A stretch of DNA of 64,000 bases from Cryobacterium frigoriphilum (GCF_004403305.1 NZ_SOHE01000013.1:186001-250000), one strand, 5' to 3'; positions 42,917 to 54,100 are shown, counted from the stretch's first letter. Numbers and translations: made by a program. The notes: a model not told the origin generated them from the letters alone.

Positions 42917-44310
42917 CCGTTTGCCCGTCTGAGAATCGAGGGCAGATCGCCGAGCTGCCCGAGGGTGATCACGGTCAGGCCGCTCACCTTCGACAGCCGG
43001 GACTGCGCACCGGCCTCGATGCGAAAGGCGAGGGTCTTGGTGTCGGGGCCGAACAGGTTCTGCACCGTGCGGTACTGCAGCAGTTCGGTCTGCGAGCCGG
43101 CGATGATCATGACCACGCTCGGGGCTGGCAGGCGCCGGGTGGCGTCGCGTGCGAAGTCCCGAAGAGTGGGATAGCGATCCTCGACCGGGTCGATGCGTGA
43201 GCTGTCGTCGAGCAGGGTCAGCGGGGTGCCCGTGACCAGCTGGCGCTCTTCGGTGACGACGCTCATGTTCGTCTTCTCCCGAATCACCTGCAGGGCGAGG
43301 GAGGCCATGACGGAGACGCCGAGTTCGAACTCCTCGTCGGAGGCGTAGGCGACGCTCTCGAGCGTGTGGATGATCGTGAGCTGGGAGCGGCGGGTCTCTT
43401 CGAACTGCCGCACCATGAGCTGGCCGGTGCGCGCCGAGGTGCGCCAGTGCACGTTGCGCAGCGCGTCACCCGGCACGTAGGCCCGCAACGCGTGAAAGGA
43501 GATGTCGCTGTTGGTGATCTTCTTGGTGATCTCACCCTCGAGGTCACGCACGAGGCCGGCCGCAGAGGAAGCGAGTCGGGTGGTGACGGGGTGCACGAAC
43601 AGTTCGACCGGGTCGGTCCAGCGCACCGTTCGGCGCAGCAGTCCGAGCTGGTCACCGCGCACCGAGATGGCGGGCCCGGCCACGACGACCGCTCGGCGGT
43701 GCGTGGGCACCGCGAAGAGCTCATCGTGCACGCCCTGCGCGGCGAGGCCCGGGATCACGAATTCGGCCAGGCCCTCGCCGACGGGAAGCTCCATGCGGGC
43801 CGGCAGCAGCCCTTTCGCCCCGGTGTTGGTGACGATCATTTCACCGAGGGCGCGCTGGCCGGCGACGACGCGGTGCGGGTTGAGCGCGATCGACACCTGG
43901 TAGGTGGCGCGTCCGAAGATGAAGACGACGGCCACGAGCAGCGCGGCCAGCAGGGTCGTCGCCAGGTAGGTGAATTCGACCCAGCCGAATGCGCGGCTGA
44001 TCGAAAACGCGACGACAGCGGCGACGAGGGTCAGCCAGCCGGCCGGGCCCACGACATCCGTCACCGGGCGGGCGAACCGAGCGGCGGTGCGCAGCCCGAT
44101 CAGCAGCAGGCGCCACAGTGCCCCCGAGGCCGCCCGCAGTGCCCGCCCCACACTCGTCAGGGCGTAGCGCAGCTGCGCGAACCGGCCCGGTACCAGCGCG
44201 CTGGCCACGTAGCGCCCACCTAATGCGGCGGGCGTGGCGGATGCGGCGGGTGCGGCGGGCGTGACGCTCGGGTCGTCTGGCGTCGTGGTGCCGGGGAGGG
44301 TGCTGGTCAT
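42913..44310 (-). CDS. DUF58 domain protein of the surface-protein cluster
   Basis: 465 residues. An Ala/Pro-rich cytoplasmic start is followed by two membrane helices around residues 90-145 (PAGWLTLVAAVVAFSISRAF, LATTLLAALLVAVVFIFG), then a beta domain and the DUF58 core LRAYVPGDALRNVHWRTSAR. It follows the MoxR gene by 29 bases and overlaps the transglutaminase-like gene. By family it is the membrane partner of MoxR. It is a distant paralogue of the protein at 23084-24400. Confidence 0.88.
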   Translation of the reverse strand: MTSTLPGTTTPDDPSVTPAAPAASATPAALGGRYVASALVPGRFAQLRYALTSVGRALRAASGALWRLLLIGLRTAARFARPVTDVVGPAGWLTLVAAVVAFSISRAFGWVEFTYLATTLLAALLVAVVFIFGRATYQVSIALNPHRVVAGQRALGEMIVTNTGAKGLLPARMELPVGEGLAEFVIPGLAAQGVHDELFAVPTHRRAVVVAGPAISVRGDQLGLLRRTVRWTDPVELFVHPVTTRLASSAAGLVRDLEGEITKKITNSDISFHALRAYVPGDALRNVHWRTSARTGQLMVRQFEETRRSQLTIIHTLESVAYASDEEFELGVSVMASLALQVIREKTNMSVVTEERQLVTGTPLTLLDDSSRIDPVEDRYPTLRDFARDATRRLPAPSVVMIIAGSQTELLQYRTVQNLFGPDTKTLAFRIEAGAQSRLSKVSGLTVITLGQLGDLPSILRRANG

Positions 44311-44339
44311 GGGACTGAAGTTCTGAGCCGCTGGCCGGT

Positions 44340-45338
44340 TCAGACCGCGCGGAAGGCGGGCGGCGCGACGGCGACGAGGATGCGCCCGACGATGTCTTCA
44401 GCGGTCACCCCGGCGAAATCCGCCTCCGGGTCGACGATGATGCGGTGTGCGAGCACGGGAATGGCGAGCTCTCGAATGTCGTCGGGGGTCACGTAGATGC
44501 GGCCCTGGGACAGAGCCCAGGTCTTGGAGGCCCGAGCCAGCGCGAGCGCACCACGCATGCTCACGCCGAGGGTCGACGACACGTCGGTGCGCGTGAGGGT
44601 GACGATCTCGTTGAGGTAGCCGAGCACGGCCTCATCCACGAAGACCGATGCGGCCAGTTCAGCCATGGTATTGATCGAGCTCGACGCGATGATCGGGGTG
44701 ATCTTCGAGTCGCGGGCCCGGTTGGAGCTGTCGAGCAGCAGGGTGATGGCGGTGTCGTGGTCGGGATAGCCGAGCGAGGTCTTGATCAGAAAACGGTCGA
44801 GCTGCGCCTCGGGCAGCGTATAGGTTCCGGCCTGTTCCACCGGGTTCTGGGTGGCGATGACCATGAACGGGGTGCCGACCTCGTGGCTGACACCGTCGAC
44901 GGTGACGCGGCCCTCTTCCATGACCTCGAGCAGGGCCGACTGGGTCTTCGGGCTGGCCCGGTTGATCTCGTCGGCGAGCACGATCGAGGCGAAGATCGGG
45001 CCCTTGTGAAACTCGAACAGGCCCTTGCCCTGGTCATAAATGGTGACGCCGGTCACGTCGGAGGGCAGCAGGTCGGGTGTGAACTGGATGCGCGAGTTCG
45101 AACCTTCCAGCGTCTTCGCGAGGGCCTTCGCGAGCACCGTCTTGCCGGTGCCGGGAAAGTCCTCGAGCAGCACGTGTCCGTTGGTGAGCAGCGCCGCGAC
45201 AACCAGTCGAATGACCGGGTCCTTGCCGAGGATGGCCTGGTTGACGTTGCCGACGAGTTTGTCGAACGCTTCGGCGAACCAGTCGGCCTGTTCCTGGGTG
45301 ACGGTTGGCTGTGTGCCCGCTGATGGTGTGACTGGCAT
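44340..45338 (-). CDS. MoxR-type AAA+ ATPase of the surface-protein cluster
   Basis: 332 residues. Walker A in EDFPGTGKTVLAKALAKT, Walker B in [20 protein letters not shown], sensor 1 in MVIATQNPVEQAGTYTLPEA, and the C-terminal lid ending in VGRILVAVAPPAFRAV. The ATG at 45338 is where the conserved part begins; longer frames have no support. It lies 118 bases after the second giant gene. Its clients may be the giant surface proteins, the DUF58 protein or both. Confidence 0.9.
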   Translation of the reverse strand: MPVTPSAGTQPTVTQEQADWFAEAFDKLVGNVNQAILGKDPVIRLVVAALLTNGHVLLEDFPGTGKTVLAKALAKTLEGSNSRIQFTPDLLPSDVTGVTIYDQGKGLFEFHKGPIFASIVLADEINRASPKTQSALLEVMEEGRVTVDGVSHEVGTPFMVIATQNPVEQAGTYTLPEAQLDRFLIKTSLGYPDHDTAITLLLDSSNRARDSKITPIIASSSINTMAELAASVFVDEAVLGYLNEIVTLTRTDVSSTLGVSMRGALALARASKTWALSQGRIYVTPDDIRELAIPVLAHRIIVDPEADFAGVTAEDIVGRILVAVAPPAFRAV

Positions 45339-45456
45339 GGCCTGACTTTCCGTTTCGTGTTGTACTGCTGTGTTCCATGGTGCCCTATGCGGTGCTGCTT
45401 TGAGCACCGGGCTTGAGATGCACTCGCCGTGGTCACTGCGCCGTGGTGTCACGGCC

Positions 45457-48400
45457 TCAGCGGTCGGTGTCGAGGCAGCGCAGCGCCGACTTCCACACGA
45501 TGGTCGGGCTCACGTAGGTACCGCCGGGACCGACCAGCCGGATGCGCTCGCTGCGGCTGCCGAAGGGGTCCTGGATGTCCATCCAGCTGAAGGTCTGCAA
45601 CGTTCCCGTGGTGCCGTCGATATTGATGTTGTAGGTCTCGAAATCCGAGTCGCCGAGCACGGTGACGGCGTACGTGCCCGGAACGATGTTGAAGTAGCGG
45701 GCGCCGAAGTAGTGCTGGCTGCCCGAGTACGGGTCGGCGCGGCACAGTTCGATGCGGGTCGGCGGAAGCGGCGGGTCTTCGGTGGTGTCGGTGTTCGACG
45801 TGGTCCAGGCCCCGCAGTCGCGGGCGTTGCAGGCTCGCACCTTGAACTGATAGCTCTGGTTGTTCGCACCGGACACCGACGCGGAGCGGGCGCCGTTGGT
45901 GCTGCCGTTCGCGAGCTTGTTGCCGGTCCAGGAATACTCATACCCCGTGACGCTGCGCCCACCGTTGCTGGCGGGAGCCTGCCAGGTCAGCGACAACTGC
46001 CCGTTTCCGGTCTTGGAGGCCGAGAGGTTGGCGCTGGCCGGAGCCCCCGGCACCCCGTATGGCACGACGGCGTTGCTCGCCGCGGATGCGGAACCGTCGC
46101 CCTTGGCGTTGCGGGCGACGACGCTGAAGGAGTAGCTGGTGCCGTTGCGCAAGCCAGTGATGGAGTGCTGGCCCGCCGCCGTGACCGCCGTGGACCCGCC
46201 GTTCCACGAAATCGTGTAGCCCGTGATCGGGGAATTGTTCGACGCCGGGGCCGTGAACGTCACCGTGGCGCTCGCATCGCCCTCGGCGGCGCTCGGCCGG
46301 TTAGGGGCATCCGGTACGTTGCGAATGACGAGGGTGATGCGGCCCTGCACCTCACGATTCGGGTCTCCCGTGGCATCCCGGATGCGGTACACCGCGGTGA
46401 GCGTTCCCGTCGCGCTCGGGCCGGTGCGAATCGTGACGCCCGACGAGGTGAAACTGACCGAGGCCGTACCGCCGGAGACATCCTGTTCAATGTCGGCACC
46501 GACGACGCTGAGGGCGTGTCCGTCCTGGGCGAAGGGGTTGTAGTCGTTGCCCAGCACGGGGATCTCCACGACCGTGCTCGGTTCGGTCTCGATGCCGGAG
46601 CAGTTCGCCCCGCAGTCCTCGACGGCCTGTGGCAACGGCCGGGTCGACGAGACCACGGTGACGTTGACGGAGCCGGGAACGGTGAATTCGCGGTAGGTCA
46701 CGGTGAAGGTGAGTGTGGCCGTGGTTCCGGGCTGTGTGCCAAGCGGTGCCGACACGGTGAGTTCGGCGCCGGACAGTTCGGCGAGAACGCTCGCGCTGGC
46801 GCCGCCGAGCGCCCCGAAGCTGAGCTGTTCGATGATCTGCGGGTTGGGGTGGCCGCTCGAGGTGCGCAGATTGGTCACCAGAGCGGTCTCCCCGGCCTCG
46901 ATTGTGACGTCCGGCGGGGTGAAGGTGGGCGGTACGTCTTCGAAGTTGGCGTCGCCGACCACGATGGCAATGGTCAGGGTCGCCTGGTTGCCGAGCGGGT
47001 CACTCGCCGATTCGCCGTCGGTGACCACGAAGGTGACGGATGCCGCTCCCCGGTAATCCGTCTGCGCCGTGAATCCGAGGCGGCTGGCTGCCCGCATCGG
47101 GTCGGAACCGTCGCCGTTCGTCGCCGTCGCGCTCAGGATGATCGCGGGCCGCCCCGAGGGCACCTCCACGATGTCGGCGAGGTTCCAGTCGATCGAGCCG
47201 TTCATGCGCACGATCTGTTCGGGCAGGTCTTTCAGGAAGGGCGGCGGAAAGGCGTTCTCCGGGTCCTCGCTCGGTTCGGGTTCGGGGATCGCGGGCACGA
47301 TGATGAACGCGGTCGCGCTGAGCTCGTCGAGTTCGTTGGTGAGACGGTAGCCGATCGCCTGCCGTTCACGGCTCGGGGTGATGGTGACGATGCCGTCGGC
47401 ATCGATGACACCGGATGCCGCGTTCGGGCCCTCGAGACTCACCACGAGGTCGTCGATCAGACCGCCCGGGTTTTCGGCGCCCTCACGTACCGTCACGGCG
47501 ACGTTGGCCGCGGTGACACCATCGGCGCCGAGCACATCCGCTGGTTCGATGAGGTGGTCGATCGCGGTGGGACGCTCGGTTTTCGCGTCGGCGGTGACCT
47601 TGACCTGCACGAACGCCGTCGCCGCTCCGCCGCGTCCGTTGGTGATCTCGTATCGCAGCGTGAAGGTGCCCTCCTGTTCGGGGGCGTCGACGATGATGCG
47701 GCTGCCGTCGACCCGCGCCGCGATGCCGGGGTCGACCTCGGGCAGGTCTTCGCTGAGGGTGAGGGGATATCCGTTGGGGTCGGAGTCGTTGAGCACGACC
47801 GGGATCGATCCGAGCCGACCGGGCTTGATCTCAATGGCGTCATCGACCGCGACCGGCGGCAGCAGCACCTCGGGGCGCGGAATCACTCCGATTCGCACGG
47901 TGCCGATCGCGGTGGCGCCGAGAGCGTCTTCGACCTCATAGCTGAACGTGTCGGTGCCGGCCGTGCCCGGGTAGGCCTCGTAGATGAAGAAGTCACTGCC
48001 CTGCTCCACGATGCGGCCGAGGTCGGGAGCGGTCGTGACGGCCGTGAGGTAGACGGAGTCGCCGTCGGGGTCGATGCCGTCGAGCGGCACCTGCACCTTG
48101 ATCGTCGAATCGGCGAAGGTGCGCATGGTCAGCGGAAGGGGCGTTGGCGCCTGGTTGCCCTCGGCATCCACTGCCACGACCGTGAAGCGCACCGTTGCGG
48201 TGGCCGTCTCCTGAAACGTGTCGGTGATGGTGTAGCTGACGCTGTAGGCGCCCGGCGTTTTCGGGGCCTGGTAGCGCACCTCGTTTCCGGTCGCGAAGGC
48301 GAGGCCACCGGCATTCGTCACGTCACCGAGGTCGGGCAGCACCGACATGGTGCCGGAGTCGGGGTGGTAGTCGTTGGCGAGCACGTCGACGCTCACGATG

Positions 48401-50907
48401 TCGCCGGCGCGCACGTTGACGTTGTCGTCGATCGCGACCGGCGGCTGGTGTTTGATCAGCGGCGGCACCGGCACCACGGTGACGCCCGCGGTCGAGGTGG
48501 CCGTGCCGTCGCTGATCGTATAGGTGAACTGCACCTGCTCGGTCAGCGCCGACGACGCGGTGACCCGCAACACCGTGTTCGTGAGAATCTCGATCGACAC
48601 GAGGTCGCCGGCGGCGGAGGTATCGACGGACTGCACGGCCAGCACCCGCCCGCTCGGCGAGACGTCATTGTTCAGCACCGCGATCGTGACCGGCTCCCCG
48701 GCCCGCAGGTACGCGGTGTCTTTCACGGCGATCGGCGGCAGTTGCTCGGTCGGCGCCTCCTGCACGTCGACCCGGATCAGGCCGACGCTCGAGGCCGATC
48801 CGGCGCCGAGGCTGTAGGTGAAGACGTAGCTGCCGGCTTCCGGCGCCGTGACCGCGATCGTGCCGCGGTCGAGGTTGGGCACGGCGGAGATGCGCTCGGG
48901 CACCTCGTTGACGCTGATGAGCGAGAGCGGAGCGCCCGACGGCGACACGTCGTTGCTGAGTGGCTCGATCAGCACGGTCTCTCCCACGAACGTCGTCGCG
49001 AAGTCGGGCGTGCCGACCGGGCCAAGGCTTCCGGCGGCCTTCACATCAACGGTCAGCACCCCGGTCGCCGTCAGCAGGCCGTCGGAGATGACGAAGGTGA
49101 CCTCTTTCAGGCCGAGTTCGGCGGTGCGGCTCTCGAAGGTCACGAAGCCCTCTGGGCCAAAACGCACACCGTCGCCGCTCGTGGGGCTTGCGGAGACGAG
49201 GTAAATGTCATCGCCGTCGGGGTCGATCCAGTCCGAGAGCACGTTGTAGCTCACCAGCTGGCCCTGCTCGACGCTCACCGCGCCGACCCGCGAGGCGACC
49301 GGAGCGGCATTCTGATCGAGCGGTCGAATTGTGAGGGCCACGTTCGCCTCGGCGACCGCGCCTCGGCCGTCGGCGACCGTGTAGCGAAAACTGACGGTAC
49401 CGGCGACGGCCGCCGCGGGGGTGAACTGCAGGGCACGGCCGCCGTCGATGAAGTCGAGGGAACCCTGCGCACCAGAGAACCCGTTCACGTTCACGACGGT
49501 CAGCACGTCGCCATCCGGATCGGTGTCATTCGACAAGACCGGCAGCACGGTCGTTTTACCCGGCCGCACCCCGAACTCGTCGTCGCGGGCCAGCGGCGCG
49601 CGGTTCTGCTCGGTACGCTCCGCGAGGGTGTCCTCGAAGGACTGCTGCGAGGCCTTCTCGTCGCCCTCCTCGGAGTCTTCCTCCTCCGGCGGGGTCACCT
49701 CGTCCCAGTTCTCGACCAACCGCATGTTCGCGTCGACCAGCCAGACGTTGCCGTTGCTCAGGTTGTTGAGCGCGATCACACTGCGGTTCACCCGAAACTC
49801 GAGCACCGAACCGAGCGTCGGCTGTTCGATCGCCTCGACCGTCACGACCGGGTCCGCACCGGCCTCGTTCTGGGCATCCGCGTTCGCGCACGCGGAGATA
49901 TAGCGCTGCGCGCCGGCCCAGGCACCGTGTGCGCATCCGTTCAACCAGACCGGCGACGACACCGCCGTCGGATCTGTGATCGCCGTATCAATCTCGGCGG
50001 GCACCTCGATGACGTCTCCGCCGCCGCCACCACCACCGCCACCACCACCGCCGAGCGGCACCTGCAGCAGCGAGTCAGCGGTCGCGACGACCGCAAAGGT
50101 ATTCTCGGCGCCGGACTGCTGCACCTTCAGCGGCGCACCCGGCAACTCGACGACGGCATCGCCCACGATGAGGGCGCCCGCGTCGGTGTCGAGCACCACG
50201 GGCTGCTCGCCCACAAAAGCCACCTGATGCTCGCCCAGATCGGGCAGCGCGCTCTCGGTCGCCTCGGCCCCGAACTCCTCGATCGTGAAGATCGTCTCAT
50301 CGACCACCGAGGTGCCCACGAGCGCACCCGACTCCGACACGGCAATATGACCACCTTCGCCGAGTTCCAGCACCGGATCGCTCGTCAACCGGTCAAAACT
50401 CAGCTCCCCCGCCGCCGGAAACTCCCAGACCTCACCCGTCGGCGCCATCGCCGCCATGATGTCGCCACCATACGCAAGCTCCGAACCCGGAACCACATCG
50501 ACCCGCTGACCGAGCGTCGTGAACGCCGGATCAATACGCTCGACCGAACCCACACTCTCGTCATAGATGAAGACATCGTCACCGTGCTGCAGCACGTCGA
50601 ACGCGTTCGAGGCGGCGTTCACCGAACCGTTGAGCTCTTCAATCTGCCGGTTCAGCCGACCGGCGAGCAGTTCCTGGCCGTTGGTGACCCAGACGTCCCT
50701 GCTCGTGAGGTCGACATCCGTCACCGGAAAACCCTGGTGCAGCACCGCGAAGCTCAGCGGCACTCCGGCCAATACCGCGAGCGCGACGACGGATGCCGTG
50801 GACTTGCGCCAGCGCTGCGGGTTCAGGAACGAGAACTTAAGCACCGAATTCTTGAGCACCGAGTTCTTGAGCACCGAATTCTTGAGCACCGAGGAGAACG
50901 ACCCCAC
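45457..50907 (-). CDS. Giant Ig-like/fibronectin-III surface protein B
   Basis: 1,816 residues. Layout: repeat-derived start (VLKNS units, residues 7-25); basic stretch RWRKS; one membrane helix (STASVVALAVLAGVPLSFAV); an external domain to about residue 400 that looks like a beta-propeller (DVWVTNGQELLAGRLNRQIE and GNVWLVDANMRLVENWDEV); an acidic linker PPEEEDSEEGDEK; about ten bacterial Ig-like repeats of the type PPVAVDDAIEIKPG...NDSDPNGY; two FN3 domains (TFTAPASNNSPITGYTISW, WQAPASNGGRSVTGYEYSW); and a unique 100-residue beta-rich C-terminal cap beginning RIELCRADPYSG. GGGGGGAG-type ribosome site lies six bases before the GTG at 50907. A run of 12 Gly is near residue 290. Not anchored by a sortase motif; anchored by the N-terminal helix. 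Confidence 0.85.
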   Translation of the reverse strand: MGSFSSVLKNSVLKNSVLKNSVLKFSFLNPQRWRKSTASVVALAVLAGVPLSFAVLHQGFPVTDVDLTSRDVWVTNGQELLAGRLNRQIEELNGSVNAASNAFDVLQHGDDVFIYDESVGSVERIDPAFTTLGQRVDVVPGSELAYGGDIMAAMAPTGEVWEFPAAGELSFDRLTSDPVLELGEGGHIAVSESGALVGTSVVDETIFTIEEFGAEATESALPDLGEHQVAFVGEQPVVLDTDAGALIVGDAVVELPGAPLKVQQSGAENTFAVVATADSLLQVPLGGGGGGGGGGGGDVIEVPAEIDTAITDPTAVSSPVWLNGCAHGAWAGAQRYISACANADAQNEAGADPVVTVEAIEQPTLGSVLEFRVNRSVIALNNLSNGNVWLVDANMRLVENWDEVTPPEEEDSEEGDEKASQQSFEDTLAERTEQNRAPLARDDEFGVRPGKTTVLPVLSNDTDPDGDVLTVVNVNGFSGAQGSLDFIDGGRALQFTPAAAVAGTVSFRYTVADGRGAVAEANVALTIRPLDQNAAPVASRVGAVSVEQGQLVSYNVLSDWIDPDGDDIYLVSASPTSGDGVRFGPEGFVTFESRTAELGLKEVTFVISDGLLTATGVLTVDVKAAGSLGPVGTPDFATTFVGETVLIEPLSNDVSPSGAPLSLISVNEVPERISAVPNLDRGTIAVTAPEAGSYVFTYSLGAGSASSVGLIRVDVQEAPTEQLPPIAVKDTAYLRAGEPVTIAVLNNDVSPSGRVLAVQSVDTSAAGDLVSIEILTNTVLRVTASSALTEQVQFTYTISDGTATSTAGVTVVPVPPLIKHQPPVAIDDNVNVRAGDIVSVDVLANDYHPDSGTMSVLPDLGDVTNAGGLAFATGNEVRYQAPKTPGAYSVSYTITDTFQETATATVRFTVVAVDAEGNQAPTPLPLTMRTFADSTIKVQVPLDGIDPDGDSVYLTAVTTAPDLGRIVEQGSDFFIYEAYPGTAGTDTFSYEVEDALGATAIGTVRIGVIPRPEVLLPPVAVDDAIEIKPGRLGSIPVVLNDSDPNGYPLTLSEDLPEVDPGIAARVDGSRIIVDAPEQEGTFTLRYEITNGRGGAATAFVQVKVTADAKTERPTAIDHLIEPADVLGADGVTAANVAVTVREGAENPGGLIDDLVVSLEGPNAASGVIDADGIVTITPSRERQAIGYRLTNELDELSATAFIIVPAIPEPEPSEDPENAFPPPFLKDLPEQIVRMNGSIDWNLADIVEVPSGRPAIILSATATNGDGSDPMRAASRLGFTAQTDYRGAASVTFVVTDGESASDPLGNQATLTIAIVVGDANFEDVPPTFTPPDVTIEAGETALVTNLRTSSGHPNPQIIEQLSFGALGGASASVLAELSGAELTVSAPLGTQPGTTATLTFTVTYREFTVPGSVNVTVVSSTRPLPQAVEDCGANCSGIETEPSTVVEIPVLGNDYNPFAQDGHALSVVGADIEQDVSGGTASVSFTSSGVTIRTGPSATGTLTAVYRIRDATGDPNREVQGRITLVIRNVPDAPNRPSAAEGDASATVTFTAPASNNSPITGYTISWNGGSTAVTAAGQHSITGLRNGTSYSFSVVARNAKGDGSASAASNAVVPYGVPGAPASANLSASKTGNGQLSLTWQAPASNGGRSVTGYEYSWTGNKLANGSTNGARSASVSGANNQSYQFKVRACNARDCGAWTTSNTDTTEDPPLPPTRIELCRADPYSGSQHYFGARYFNIVPGTYAVTVLGDSDFETYNINIDGTTGTLQTFSWMDIQDPFGSRSERIRLVGPGGTYVSPTIVWKSALRCLDTDR
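50018..50053 (-). repeat. Poly-glycine codon run in giant protein B
   Basis: Twelve CCR triplets (Gly codons on the minus strand). The paralogue has three Gly at the same place. Such runs change length easily by slippage. Confidence 0.9.
50627..50753 (-). repeat. 127-bp block identical to 56219-56345 (N-terminal region of giant protein B)
   Basis: Every base is the same as in the matching part of giant gene A, including silent positions, although the genes differ at many positions on both sides. It encodes the end of the membrane helix and the VTDVDLTSRDVWVTN segment. Confidence 0.9.
50831..50890 (-). repeat. Four 15-bp units at the start of giant gene B
   Basis: GAATTCTTGAGCACC-type units encode S-V-L-K-N repeats. 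Each unit contains GTG in frame, so extra start codons are possible. Confidence 0.92.
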
Positions 50908-51048
50908 GCCGTGCTCCCCCCGCTGTCAGCACTGCCACGAAACGTCTACCCCTTGCACGGGGGCGAAAAAGAATTCTGCTCACACCTTAACACGCCGGGT
51001 GTGGGCTCCAGGCTGCAATCTAGCAGTCCCCCCGACCTGTTTCCCGCT

Positions 51049-51084
51049 GAGGGTCTCGCCGAGGGTCTCCGCGAGGGTCTCTGC
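51049..51084. repeat. Three 12-bp units between the two giant genes
   Basis: GAGGGTCTCGCC, GAGGGTCTCCGC and GAGGGTCTCTGC lie in the 201-base gap. The gap also holds a TAAGGT on the minus strand near 50985, a possible -10 box for giant gene B, and a small CCCC-TTGCAC-GGGG hairpin near 50950. Confidence 0.8.
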
Positions 51085-51108
51085 GGTCTGCCGGCTGGCC
51101 ACAATCGG

Positions 51109-54100
51109 TCAGCAGTCGGCGACGCTCGTTCCGCCACGGTTGGTGTGGGCGGCGCGAATAAAGTATCCGTCGTAGCTGGCGTCTTCGATGCGCATGTAGA
51201 ACCAGTCCTGCCCGTTGCGCACGGAACGACACACGGCATCAACGATCGTGCCCGCCTCGAGGTAGCCTCGCGGGTTCATAGTGCAACCCTGGGCGTCGTT
51301 GGTCGGGGGGTTGTAGTAGGTCGACTGCGGCTCGGGGCAGGTGCGCTGGGTCACGGTCGCCGAGTTCGTGGGGGTCCACGGCGGCGGAATCGGAATCGCC
51401 TGAGGTGTCGCCACATTCGACGACTGCCAGGCACCGCAGGCGCGGGCGTTGCAGGCCTGTACCCGGTACTGGTACGCCGTGCCGGTGCTGCCGGTCTCGG
51501 TATCGGAGGTTGCGGGGGTGGACGTCGTTCCGGCCGGACCGCCCTGAAGCCACTCGTAGTTGTAGCTCGTGACCCCACTGCCGCCATTGCTGGTCGGAGC
51601 CGTCCAGTTCAGCACGAGCGCGCCGGTGCCCTGGCCCGGCGCTGACAGGGTCGCGCTCGCGGGCGCGCCCGGCACGCCGTACGGCGTCACGGCGGCACTC
51701 GGGCTCGACGCCGCCGAGTCACCGATGGCGTTTGTGGCGGTCACACTGAAGGCGTAGCCGGTGCCGTTGCTCAGGTTTCTGATGGTGTGCGTGCCCGCCC
51801 CGGACACCGGCTGCGACCCGCCGTTCCAGCTGATCAGGTACCCGGTGATCGGCGAGTTGTTCGAGGCCGGCGCTGTGAACGTCACGGTCGCGTCGGTGTC
51901 ACCCGGCGTCGCGGTCGGGCGGTTCGGGGCATCCGGTACGTTTCGAATGACCAGCGTGATGCGCCCCTGAACCTCCCGATTCGGGTCCTTCGTCGCGTCC
52001 TGAACTCGGTAGACGGCGGTGAGCGTTCCGGTCGCGTTCGGGCCGGTGCGAATGCTGACGCCACTCGAGGTGAAGCTCACGGATGCCGTTCCGCCCGACA
52101 CGTCTTGTTCGATGGCGGCGTCGATCACGGCGAGCGGGGTGCCGTCGGCCTGGAACGGGTTGTAGTCGTTGTCCAGCACCGAGATCGCCACGGTCTGGCT
52201 CGGAAGCGTTTCGATGCCGGCGCAGTTCGGACCGCAGTCGTCGACGGCCTGCGGAAGTGCTCGTGTCGACGACACGACGGTCACCTGCACGGACCCGGGG
52301 ATGGTGAATTCCTTGTAGGTCACGGTGAACGTGAGCGTTGCCTCGGTGCCGGGCTGCGTTCCGAGCGGCGCGGAGATCGTGAGGTTGGCTGCGCTGAGCG
52401 ACGCGGCGACGGCTGCCGAGGAGCCGCCGAGCGAGCCGTAGCTGAGCTGCTGCACGATCTCGGCATTCGGGTGCCCGCTCGAGGAGCGCAGGTTGGTGAC
52501 GACCGCGGTCTCCCCCGCTTCGATCGTGACGTTCGGCGGCGTGAAGGTGGGCGCGGTGTCCTCGAAGTTGGCGTCGCCGACGGTGATCGCAATCGTCAGG
52601 GTGGCCTGGTTGCCGAGCGGGTCGGCGGCATCGCTTCCGTCGGTCACGAGAAAGGTGACGGATGCCGGACCGCGGTAGTCGGGGGCCGCCACGTAGCTGA
52701 GGGTGTCGGCCCCCGAGGCTGCGGGGGTGCCGTCACTGTTGGTCGCCGTCGCGTTCAGCAGCACCGCCGGGCGGCCCGACGGCACCTCGACGATGTCGGC
52801 CACGTTCCAGCCCAGAATGCCGTTCATGTCCACGAGCTGCTCGGGCATCGCCCGCAGGAAGGGCGGCGGAAAGGCCTGCTCCTCTTCGGGTTTCTCGGCC
52901 TCATCGGCGTCGGGGCGGGCCGGAACGATGATGAACGCGGTCGCGCTGAGCTCGTCGAGCTCGTTCGTGAGCCGGTAGGCGATCGCCTGGCGCTGATTGC
53001 TCGGGGTGACGGTCACCACGCCGTTCGCGTCAATGGCACCGGATGCCGCGTTCGGCCCTTCGAGGCTCACCACGAGGTCCTCGATCAGGCCGCCGGGGTT
53101 CTCGGCGCCCTCTCGAACCGACACCGCGACGGTCGCGGCGCTCTGACCTTCGGTACCGAGCACATCCGTCGGCTCGATGATGTGGTCGATCGCGGTGGGC
53201 GGAAGCGTCTTCGCGTCGTTGGTCACGTTGATCTGCACGAAGGCCGTCGCGGCGCCGCCGTTGCCATTGGTGATCTCGTAGCGCAGCGTAAAGGTGCCCT
53301 CGGCTTCGGGGGCGTCGACGATGATGCGGCTGCCCTTGACGGTCGCGGTGATGCCGGGGTCGACCTCGGGCAGTTGTTCGCTCAGCGCGAGGGCATAGCC
53401 GTTCGGGTCGGAGTCGTTGAGCACGACGGGGATCGACGCCGTGCGACCGGGCTTCATCTCGATCGAGTCATCAACGGCGATGGGCGGCAACAGCACCACG
53501 GGGCGCGGAATCACTCCGATGCGCACGGTTCCGGCGGCGGTCGCACCGAAGGTGTCCTGAACCTCGTAGGTGAACTCGTCGGTTCCGGCGGTGCCGGGGT
53601 AGGCCTCGTAGATGAAGTAGTCGCTGCCTTGCTCGACGATGCGGCCGAGCGCGGGCGCACTCGTGACGTCGGTCAGGTAGACGGAGTCGCCGTCGGGGTC
53701 GATGCCGTCGAGCGGCACCTGCACCCTGATCGTCGAATCGGCAAAGGTGCGCATGGTAAGAGGTACCGGTGTGGGGGCGCGGTTGCCCGCGGCATCCGGT
53801 GCCATGACCGTGAAGCGCACGGTCGCCGTGGCGGTCTCCTGGAACGCGTCGGTGATCGTGTAGACCACGCTGTAGGAGCCGGGGTTGTTCGGTGCCTGGT
53901 AGCGCACCTCGGTGTCGGTCACGAAGGCCAGTCCGCCCGCGTTGCTGGTGTCGGTCAGGTCGGGCACCAGGGTCATGGTCGCCGAGTCGGGGTGGTAATC
54001 GTTGTCCATCACGGCGACGCTCACGATGTCGCCCGCGCGCACGTTGACGGCATCATCAACGGCGACCGGTGGCTGGTGTTTGATCAGCGGTGGCACCGGT

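Noticed and set aside
45457..50907. Sortase-anchored wall protein
   Set aside because: No LPxTG-like motif or C-terminal hydrophobic tail is present in either giant protein.
45370..51645. Very long open frame on the plus strand opposite giant gene B (over 2,000 codons)
   Set aside because: It mirrors the minus-strand gene, as expected in GC-rich DNA where few stop codons occur in the antisense frame. Its translation is rich in Arg, Gly, Val and Asp with no domain, and the minus strand has clear Ig and FN3 repeats.
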